A DNA stretch of 33,189 bases. It comes from Phycisphaerae bacterium. GTDB lineage: Bacteria > Planctomycetota > Phycisphaerae > UBA1845. The stretch is taken from NCBI GenBank assembly GCA_029260015.1, contig JAJDEB010000006.1:1-33189 (forward strand). Direction: 5' to 3'. Positions 15,820-22,785 of the stretch are shown one piece after another (position 1 is the stretch's first letter; each line of letters begins with the position of its first letter). Both the position numbers and the translations under genes were made by a program. The notes beneath the pieces are model-generated. The model worked only from the letters and a program-made list of their open reading frames with translations. It did not search any database and had not been told where the DNA came from.

Positions 15820-16937
15820 ACCTGGCGTTTGGCAACGGAGCACATCGGATCGATCGGCGCATGTTCGCGCGCTAACTCGATCAAAAAATCAAAATCATTC
15901 TAGAGCATCGGGCTATTTGCAATGGGGCTTGGAAAACTGTGACGCTTTTTTGTTACTCCTCGATTCATATTGATTCAATAAATGGATCATCAACGCGGGG
16001 ACTTTTACGCTGAATCAATCCATGCGTAGGCGAACTAGCAGAGTAAGTAAAATTACCTATGACAGTTGGGCTCTCGCCCGTTGACTCGTGTGTGCAATTA
16101 ATTTCCGAATATTTCAAGCTGTGCCCGATGTTGCCAGCTGCTGAGTAAACTAAGAGATTTTTTGCGCGAACGTGAATTTAGCGCAAAGCAAATCATCGAG
16201 AGTCTCGCGCAGTTTTTCGTTGACCTTGCAACGTTTGGCGTTATGTTCTGCGCAAGGATCGTTGCTGTTGAACGTCCGTGTTTGACTTGTGCCAAGAAGC
16301 AACTGCTAGTCAAAATTAAGTCAACAGTCCAGCGATGCACTTGCGTCACGACCTTTACAAATTCAAATTGTAGAATTGTGCAATCACATCGTTCGGTCAT
16401 GGGTTTTTGGAGAAGGTGCGGAGCAGGCGCCCCCTAAGAGTCTCTTGAAATTTCTTGTATGTGCACGTGTGCTAGGCTGCAAAGCGGACGTGTATGCTCG
16501 CACTGTAGATGAATTGCTCAGTGGCTTTACATGTCGCGTCAACTAGCGGCTTTCGTGTGTGTCAGGTCTCATTCAATGTCGGGCCGTATCCGTAATTAGA
16601 AACTGTTCGGCAACCTAGAATCTTGCGTCGCGCTCTTAGTCGTAGCATTTGAAATTGCTGGGTTTCAAGGATTCCTTGATTGCAAATTCTGTTCGCAGGC
16701 CGGGCTGAATTCAGTCTTGGCGTAGTCAGCAGAATCAGTGTCTAGTCTCGGTGCGCGCAGCATTTGGCAAGAAGAAAAGTAGTTTATATCCGGCAGTGTA
16801 TATCCGGCGATGTTGTAAAAGTGGTATTGTTGCGATTCAAAATTCTAGCCCGATTAAGTGTATCGTCGGGCTTATAGTGTAGCGAATCTGTCTCCGTCTT
16901 TCATACTAGAGTCAGGCTTAATATTGGAGGATATCTG
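15820..16937. other. About 1.1 kb without a recognisable gene
   Basis: ORFs here are short, lack ribosome binding sites and look non-coding in composition. The stretch is AT-richer than the RND loci. It contains the direct repeat TATATCCGGC (16785-16794 and 16799-16808) and a 7-base-pair hairpin upstream of the Gly-Glu protein gene, and it presumably holds that gene's promoter. Confidence 0.5.
16847..16872 (+). promoter_or_regulatory. Hairpin in the leader of the Gly-Glu repeat gene
   Basis: AGCCCGA (16847-16853) and TCGGGCT (16866-16872) are perfect reverse complements around a 12-base loop, 65 bases before the ATG at 16938. TATAGT directly after it (16873-16878) could be a -10 box, but no good -35 is present, so its role is open: leader-RNA structure or operator. 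Confidence 0.35.
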
Positions 16938-18716
16938 ATGCAAAGGACGACATCCCGTAGAATACGTTCAAAAGCAGTGTTGGTTATTGGATTGCTTGGA
17001 GTGTTTGTGTTCCTCGCAATCTGTACCGGGAGCGAAACTTCTAAAGCGTTCGCTGAGGGGCAGGTCAATACCAATGCAGGGACAGTGACCGTAATCGGCA
17101 GTGCGAAGATACCTACGGCGAAAGTACTAAACGAGGGACACTGGGTTGTCGAAGGCTTCGAAAAGGGAATATTTGCACATTTCGTTCCGGACAAAGGCGA
17201 GTTGATTTCAGTCGTCGCCGTCGATTCCGGCGAGAGTGTACTGTCGCAAAACTCCCTTACCAACGATCCGACAAACGTGGCCACTACGATCGATGTCGCA
17301 GGAAAACCGGCCGATGATAACGTCATTGTAAAGGCTGAATCACTCGAAAAGCTTTTTGGGGGTTGCCTATTCTACGACATTGATTCAAGAAGCTTTCACT
17401 TTGTCAGTATTGCTAATATGAGTCGTGCGCTGGCTGGTCTTGCGTATTCTGGACGAGTCACCATGGGAGAGCTGGATCGATTGACCGACACCAACCGGGA
17501 ATTGCATAACGCAATCTCTGACTCGATCTCAAAGGACTTACAAGATGTTTGGGATGATCCCTCACTGGCAGAATGGGTTGTCGCAACCAATCACATGGTT
17601 GGATTGGATAAGGTCGGTCTGTCGGATCAGGACAGCAGTGCCGTTTTTGCCGCGAATACATTGTTCGGAGACCTTGATCGTAGCGGCAAAGTTGGCTTGC
17701 TGGATCTTGGATACGTCATTGAAACGCTTGGTAAAGAAGCAAATCTTTCGTCAAGTTTCGCGGGTGTGTCGGTGGGCGCTGTCAACTCGTTCCTAGACGG
17801 CATCATCGATTTCATTTGCTGCCTGATAGACATCTTTCGACATAGATTGGATGACATCCTCATTGCTCAGGCAACTGATTTCGGTGGAGCAAATGTCGGT
17901 GCTGTTCCGAATCAGGTGAGTGATTCTTCGATGTTATTCATGAATGGTGGGTTCATTGTGAGTTCGCAGACGGTTCAAGGTGACAATCTTCTTCCAGGAG
18001 ATTCACAAGCCACGGCAAGTGTGAGCGTGGTTGGAATTGTTGATTCGATCCTCGACACTTTCTGCCGTGGAGGTTGGGGCGGCGAAGGAGAAGGAGAGGG
18101 CGAAGGTGAAGGGGAAGGAGAGGGCGAAGGCGAAGGGGAAGGTGAAGGCGAAGGTGAGGGTGAAGGCGAAGGTGAGGGTGAAGGCGAAGGTGAGGGTGAA
18201 GGCGAAGGGGAAGGGGAAGGTGAAGGTGAAGGTGAAGGGGAAGGGGAAGGTGAAGGGGAAGGTGAAGGTGAAGGTGAAGGCGAGGGTGAAGGCGAAGGCG
18301 AAGGGGAAGGTGAAGGTGAGGGTGAAGGCGAAGGTGAAGGCGAAGGGGAAGGTGAAGGCGAAGGCGAAGGCGAAGGCGAAGGTGAAGGGGAAGGTGAAGG
18401 CGAAGGGGAAGGTGAAGGCGAAGGGGAAGGTGAAGGTGAAGGCGAAGGCGAAGGGGAAGGCGAAGGCGAAGGCGAAGGGGAAGGTGAAGGCGAAGGCGAA
18501 GGGGAAGGTGAAGGCGAAGGGGAAGGTGAAGGCGAAGGCGAAGGGGAAGGTGAAGGCGAAGGGGAAGGTGAAGGCGAAGGCGAGGGTGAAGGCGAAGGAG
18601 AGGGTGAAGGCGAAGGAGAGGGTGAAGGCGAAGGTGAAGGCGAAGGAGAGGGTGAAGGCGAATGCGAACCTCCATCAAACTGCACTCTGGACAAGAGGAT
18701 TGAAGGAAGTCCCTAG
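16938..18716 (+). CDS. Exported protein with half-dockerin and (Gly-Glu)97 tract
   Basis: This 592-residue protein starts 6 bases after GGAGGAT. Residues 1-39 form a long signal peptide (SKAVLVIGLLGVFVFLAICT, then AFA). The next about 340 residues are of unknown fold. Within them GDLDRSGKVGLLDLGYVIET (244-263) has the D.D..G.V...DL spacing of a dockerin/EF-hand half-repeat, a possible calcium site. IIDFICCLIDIF (about 288-299) is hydrophobic with two Cys. Residues 382-575 are 97 Gly-Glu dipeptides without interruption. The tail is CEPPSNCTLDKRIEGSP. The acidic repeat is probably an extended, highly negative surface spacer or calcium binder; that is inference. It begins a run of four genes for exported proteins. 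Confidence 0.85.
   Translation: MQRTTSRRIRSKAVLVIGLLGVFVFLAICTGSETSKAFAEGQVNTNAGTVTVIGSAKIPTAKVLNEGHWVVEGFEKGIFAHFVPDKGELISVVAVDSGESVLSQNSLTNDPTNVATTIDVAGKPADDNVIVKAESLEKLFGGCLFYDIDSRSFHFVSIANMSRALAGLAYSGRVTMGELDRLTDTNRELHNAISDSISKDLQDVWDDPSLAEWVVATNHMVGLDKVGLSDQDSSAVFAANTLFGDLDRSGKVGLLDLGYVIETLGKEANLSSSFAGVSVGAVNSFLDGIIDFICCLIDIFRHRLDDILIAQATDFGGANVGAVPNQVSDSSMLFMNGGFIVSSQTVQGDNLLPGDSQATASVSVVGIVDSILDTFCRGGWGGEGEGEGEGEGEGEGEGEGEGEGEGEGEGEGEGEGEGEGEGEGEGEGEGEGEGEGEGEGEGEGEGEGEGEGEGEGEGEGEGEGEGEGEGEGEGEGEGEGEGEGEGEGEGEGEGEGEGEGEGEGEGEGEGEGEGEGEGEGEGEGEGEGEGEGEGEGEGEGEGEGEGEGEGEGEGEGEGEGEGEGEGEGEGEGEGECEPPSNCTLDKRIEGSP
18081..18662 (+). repeat. Hexanucleotide (GGNGAR) tandem repeat, 97 copies
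   Basis: The 582 bases are exactly 97 hexamers encoding Gly-Glu. Third positions vary (GGC, GGT, GGA, GGG; GAA, GAG), but longer 18-base blocks recur, such as GGCGAAGGTGAGGGTGAA near 18150-18200 and GGCGAAGGAGAGGGTGAA near 18590-18650. This shows growth by unequal exchange or slippage. Pyrimidines occur only at the Gly third position, making the plus strand very purine-rich. Hexamer changes keep the frame, so length can vary without inactivation. Confidence 0.97.
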
Positions 18717-18800
18717 GCGAATGACCATCCCACTATCTTTGTATTCACAGGCGGCTTGAACTTATTCACACTCGACTCAATGAGTGAAGAAAGGAATACG

Positions 18801-19499
18801 ATGACATCTAAAATCCACGGAAATATGTACTTTGTAACTGTTGTAGCTTCATTGCTCCCTTCGATTTTTGTTCAGCAGGCTTCGGCACTTGTAGTACCTG
18901 ACGGCGAGTGTACTTGCAGTGTGAATCCAATTATGCACGACCCGCAATGCCATTACAGCTTTGTCTGCAATCGAACTGACAGTGCTCCGTATACTCTGAC
19001 ACCCGGAGCACTCTCGCAGCCCACCGGTCAAGAGCTCGTATGCAACACGTGTTGTCCAGACTGTGATTGTGCCAACCCGCCAACCCTTACCCATAATTGT
19101 ATTGGAAGCGTTGCGATTTCACTCTCAAGATCGTTTAGTTACAGCATTGCGAGCGGCGTGGAAGCTGGAATACCAGGATTCAAGGCATCGTTGCAGCAGT
19201 CGTTTGGATTTGGTGGATCTGCAACGCAGACCTGGAGTGTTTCGACCGGTAGCGGCAGCTTTCCATCATGTCAGATCGGACGATACACGGTCAGCGTTGC
19301 TCGCTCGGTGGGTGAAGTCCATGCGATCACGCACAACTATCATTGGACAACTGTCTTGACATCAGGTCCGAACCCGCCATGCATACCGGGCCCACCAATC
19401 CACAACGCCACATGTTTCACAACAAGAGTATCGACCGCCGCAAGTGACAGTTGGGGTGCGGCGTCAGCCATGTGGCTCGGAAACACGGGGTGTCCATAA
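18801..19499 (+). CDS. Exported Cys-rich protein of unknown function
   Basis: The ATG at 18801 is preferred over the upstream TTG/ATG because GAAAGG lies about 7 bases before it and a signal peptide then starts correctly (MYFVTVVASLLPSIFVQQASA). The mature protein of about 200 residues has a first half full of Cys (ECTCSVNP, FVCNRT, CNTCCPDCDC). The second half is rich in Ser, Thr, Gly and aromatic residues in alternating pattern (ISLSRSFSYSIASGVEAGIP, then SFGFGGSATQTWSVSTGSG). Alternating Ser/Thr beta-strands around an 'EAGIP' turn recall pore-forming aerolysin-like proteins, but this is only a resemblance. No known catalytic motif is present. It lies 84 bases after the Gly-Glu protein gene. 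Confidence 0.75.
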   Translation: MTSKIHGNMYFVTVVASLLPSIFVQQASALVVPDGECTCSVNPIMHDPQCHYSFVCNRTDSAPYTLTPGALSQPTGQELVCNTCCPDCDCANPPTLTHNCIGSVAISLSRSFSYSIASGVEAGIPGFKASLQQSFGFGGSATQTWSVSTGSGSFPSCQIGRYTVSVARSVGEVHAITHNYHWTTVLTSGPNPPCIPGPPIHNATCFTTRVSTAASDSWGAASAMWLGNTGCP

Positions 19500-19585
19500 C
19501 TCAAGCGAATGGACATTCTGGAACGTGCGAAATCTATATCGACTAAACGCCTGCCTATTGGCGGCAAATAATAAAGGATAGAGAT

Positions 19586-20821
19586 ATGAAAATGACAAGT
19601 ACCGTTTTGAAGGGGAGCGCATTCTATCTTTTGACGGCGGTTTTCACGATGGGTGTGGCGGTCGCCCAAACAAGCGATGGTCCGAGTGATGTCACAACGG
19701 ACATTGTGGCATCAGAATCCATCGAGCGGCTGATCGAAGAGTACCATCAGGCATCTACGGCAGGGTGGAGCGCTGACGAGCGCCCCATTGCCTATCGATA
19801 CTGGCTGGACCGGTTTTCGGAGTTGAGTGAGTCGTACGAATCCAATCCGAATCTAAGACCAGTGGAGATCATTCGGTTGTCATTGGCGAATGGGTTAAAT
19901 GAGTTCGGCCTCTCGCAGACAATCGCTGAACAACTCGCTGCAACTGCAAGCGATTCAGGTGATGAAATATTCTGGCGTCTGGAATCTGGAGAAATTGCGA
20001 ACCAGCGTTTCCTCCAAGCCGGGGATATCGCCGAGGCACAAGAGGCGATCGCCGCTTTCCAAAGCGCGCGGAAACGCTTGGACCGCGTCAATGGATACGA
20101 AAAATACGTCAATCCTGAAAGCGGTTTGAGCGAGAAAATCATCGTCGGTGCTTATCTTGAAGCCTCATTGCGGCTCATGACTACTGGCCCGACCGGAGAA
20201 ATCGCGAAGCTCTTTCTTGATAGTGAGCAGCTCATCTCACAAAGAATTGCGCCTCGGTCACCAGATGATGATGGGGACCTTCTGGAGTCCCTCGAGAGAT
20301 CGCGATACGGTCGGGAAGCCTTTATTGCAGGTGCGATGATCACGTTCGCCCAAATCGGGGATGTTCCAAAAGCAGAAGTTCAGTTTCAGCGATTGGAGAT
20401 GATTGACAACTTGAATACGCCAGTCGCTCGCTACTTGATCAATTACACGCAACGAGCGTATGCGAACGGTGGAGCAGGATATCAAAGCCGACTTCAATCC
20501 TGGGTGGATCAGAATGCCAATGACAATCATTTGTACGAAGTACTTTTTGCACTGGCCAATGATCAGGCAGCAAAGCAACTCATCAGGGAAGCACGTCGTA
20601 ACTATGCAAGAATCATTGACGAATACGCGCCTCAGTCAGGTGGCAATCCACTCATGAAGAGTTATGTGGTGGAGAGTGCGTTTAACCTAATGAATGTGTA
20701 CGCAGGCCAAGGCGAGTTTGATCGAGCGATTGAATTGCGGGATCGGTTCATTCAGCTTGCACCGGCGTCCGACGCCAGGATCGAACGTGTTCAGGGCGCA
20801 TTTGAAGATCATGAAGGCTAA
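19586..20821 (+). CDS. Exported alpha-helical repeat (TPR-like) protein
   Basis: This 411-residue protein has AAAGGA about 9 bases before its ATG and a clear signal peptide (GSAFYLLTAVFTMGVAVAQ). The rest is almost wholly helical, with TPR-like pairs: RFLQAGDIAEAQEAIAAF (about 130-150), AQIGDVPKAEVQFQRLEMI (about 255-275) and VYAGQGEFDRAIELRDRFIQ (about 370-390). Repeats are irregular, so it is a divergent solenoid that probably binds other proteins in the periplasm. No enzyme motif is seen. It follows the Cys-rich protein gene by 86 bases and precedes the amidohydrolase gene by about 215. Confidence 0.75.
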   Translation: MKMTSTVLKGSAFYLLTAVFTMGVAVAQTSDGPSDVTTDIVASESIERLIEEYHQASTAGWSADERPIAYRYWLDRFSELSESYESNPNLRPVEIIRLSLANGLNEFGLSQTIAEQLAATASDSGDEIFWRLESGEIANQRFLQAGDIAEAQEAIAAFQSARKRLDRVNGYEKYVNPESGLSEKIIVGAYLEASLRLMTTGPTGEIAKLFLDSEQLISQRIAPRSPDDDGDLLESLERSRYGREAFIAGAMITFAQIGDVPKAEVQFQRLEMIDNLNTPVARYLINYTQRAYANGGAGYQSRLQSWVDQNANDNHLYEVLFALANDQAAKQLIREARRNYARIIDEYAPQSGGNPLMKSYVVESAFNLMNVYAGQGEFDRAIELRDRFIQLAPASDARIERVQGAFEDHEG

Positions 20822-21035
20822 GTCTCTGAGTTCTGACCTCGCCTTTCGAAGTTGAGGCGTAACCTTGGACCGCGCAAGCCCCATTGCTTTCCACTTGATT
20901 GAATCAATTGGCGAGACAGTGGGGCTTGCTCTCACAACGTATCTGAATAGACATCGTCCGAGTCGTTCTCTATGCTTGAGGTCACTTTATAACATGATCG
21001 TCCAGAGTATTTCTTTAGTTGAAGGGGAGAATTCA

Positions 21036-22379
21036 ATGCAATCCAGCGATGGCGGATCCACTGTCGCACGTTATTCAAACACGAACGATGGCGTGCACAG
21101 TCTCGCTGCCGGGCCAAACGTGCCATTTCATCGGAATATGAAAATATGCCGCCAAGTCATTTGCCTCGTTTCGTTTGTCATCCTTTTTGGAAAGACAGGG
21201 TTCGCCTATTCGTCGCCTCCGGTAATTGCAGAGTCACATCGCTGTGTCGAATCGGATTCCATCGACGGCGACGATTCGACTGCCGACGTGGGAACTGGAA
21301 CGCAGTCAAAGAAGAGCAAAGCACATAAATCAAAGAAAGATGTCAAGCCCTGGCACGTTGACATCAAGAAGGAGCAACCCGACTACTACGCCCGCGACAA
21401 GGCGTACTCCTCAAAGGACGACGTAAACCTGTCGATCAAGACATTGCCGGATCGCGATCGTTCCATCATAAATGTGCATGAGCACGTCTTGAACATGCAG
21501 GAGGCGGAGCGTTTGCTCATTGTGATGGACGAGCTGGGGATCGAACATGTGTGTCTAATGGGTACTTCAAAGTACACTTTCACGCTTGATAATCAGCACG
21601 GGTTTGAGGAGTACGGTGAGAATAACGAGGAAATCATTCGCATCGTCAAAAAATATCCGACACGATTCTCGGCGTTTGTGACACTCAACCCCGTTGATGA
21701 CGGTAATCTGGAACGTCTCCGAGACTATATCAAGAGAGGTGCAAGCGGCTTGAAACTCTATCTCGGGCACGGTGGTGCTACAGGAAAGGAGCCGTTCCAT
21801 GTAATGGGCATAAGTGATCCTAGAATGACTCCAGTTTTTGAATATTGCAATCGACAAAGAATTCCCGTTACGCTTCATGTGAATCTCATCAAATACTACG
21901 ATGAATTCGTTAAAATGATGGACCGTAATCCGAATCTCGTGGTTTGCGTACCACATTTTGGACTGCAGAAAAACAACATGAAGAGGCTAAATCGACTCGC
22001 AGGTCTGTTTGACCGGTATCCGAACATGTTCTCAGACATCAGCTTTGGTTGGTGGGAATTTCATATTCAAGGGTTTCAAAAACTGGCGAGATGGCCGTCT
22101 CGATTCAACGAGTATCTTACGAAGTACTCAGATCGATTCATGTACAGTTCAGACATGGTTCTCGAAAAATCCAAGGACGTTGATTATATCCGCAATACAC
22201 TTCGGTCGTATATTCAGCTATTGGAAATGAAACGTTTCAGGTTTTTTTACAAACCGCTTATGCCCATGCGCGGAGTTGGGTTGGGCGAAACCGCTCTCAA
22301 GAAAATCTACAACACGACACCAAGGAAGTTTCTGGGTGAGTCAGTTGTTGGCCGACTTAAATCGAGTGCCAAGGATTGA
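21036..22379 (+). CDS. Exported metal-dependent amidohydrolase (amidohydrolase_2-like)
   Basis: The start at 21036 is chosen for the strong AAGGGGAG 6-13 bases upstream; an ATG at 21138 would place the signal peptide (ICRQVICLVSFVILFGKTGFA) at the very N-terminus but has a weak site. The product has 447 residues. After the signal comes a Lys-rich linker (SKKSKAHKSKKDVKPW), then a TIM-barrel hydrolase. Metal-site candidates are His148 and His150 (NVHEHV), Lys in GASGLKLYLGHG, His281 (VTLHVN), His307 (VPHFGL) and Asp373 (YSSDM). This family hydrolyses or decarboxylates small molecules, but the substrate cannot be predicted. Exported members are less usual than cytoplasmic ones. It ends convergent to the kinase gene. 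Confidence 0.85.
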   Translation: MQSSDGGSTVARYSNTNDGVHSLAAGPNVPFHRNMKICRQVICLVSFVILFGKTGFAYSSPPVIAESHRCVESDSIDGDDSTADVGTGTQSKKSKAHKSKKDVKPWHVDIKKEQPDYYARDKAYSSKDDVNLSIKTLPDRDRSIINVHEHVLNMQEAERLLIVMDELGIEHVCLMGTSKYTFTLDNQHGFEEYGENNEEIIRIVKKYPTRFSAFVTLNPVDDGNLERLRDYIKRGASGLKLYLGHGGATGKEPFHVMGISDPRMTPVFEYCNRQRIPVTLHVNLIKYYDEFVKMMDRNPNLVVCVPHFGLQKNNMKRLNRLAGLFDRYPNMFSDISFGWWEFHIQGFQKLARWPSRFNEYLTKYSDRFMYSSDMVLEKSKDVDYIRNTLRSYIQLLEMKRFRFFYKPLMPMRGVGLGETALKKIYNTTPRKFLGESVVGRLKSSAKD

Positions 22380-22785
22380 TATTCACATCAACCGACCTAA
22401 TCCGCGAGTGACATAACAGTTTCGCCGATAAGATAGCCAGCAGTCTTGACTTTACACCAGTGTTAATACCACAGCTTATATTAGTCCAAGGATGTTCTGT
22501 AATGGCGGCTCAAGTTCGCTGATCGATTTCAGCATGACCGCTCGGTCGGTAAATAGGGTTTGAGAATGTTCTTGAAACCAGCACAAAATACGAGTCCCCT
22601 TCGCCAACGACACAGGAGCGCGTTTTTGATGAGTTCGTCGATGAACATCTGGAATTCGCTGCGTTGGTAATCCGCCGCGGCGATTTGGTGAAATCCTGAT
22701 CTCTAAATCGACCACACCAAGTATTGATGCAGAACGCCTTTGGAGCAAGGTAAGCATCGGTTTGAACATCGTGTGAAACGTATGT
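22380..22785. other. Convergent intergenic region, 406 bases
   Basis: It lies between the amidohydrolase (plus) and the kinase (minus). TTGAT...ATCAA just after the amidohydrolase stop is a weak inverted repeat. No strong terminator with a T run was found. The 97-codon minus-strand ORF at 22476-22769 has neither a ribosome binding site nor a familiar motif and is not called a gene. Confidence 0.45.

Noticed and set aside
16162..16437. 91-codon ORF and its antisense partner in the 1.1 kb spacer
   Set aside because: No ribosome binding site, no recognisable motif and a composition unlike the neighbouring genes.
17975..18694. Minus-strand ORF of about 239 codons coding Ser-Pro repeats, and a second one rich in Leu, His, Arg and Pro
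   Set aside because: Both are antisense readings of the Gly-Glu hexamer tract, which lacks stops in several frames. They have no ribosome binding site, and the plus-strand gene has a signal peptide and a good start.
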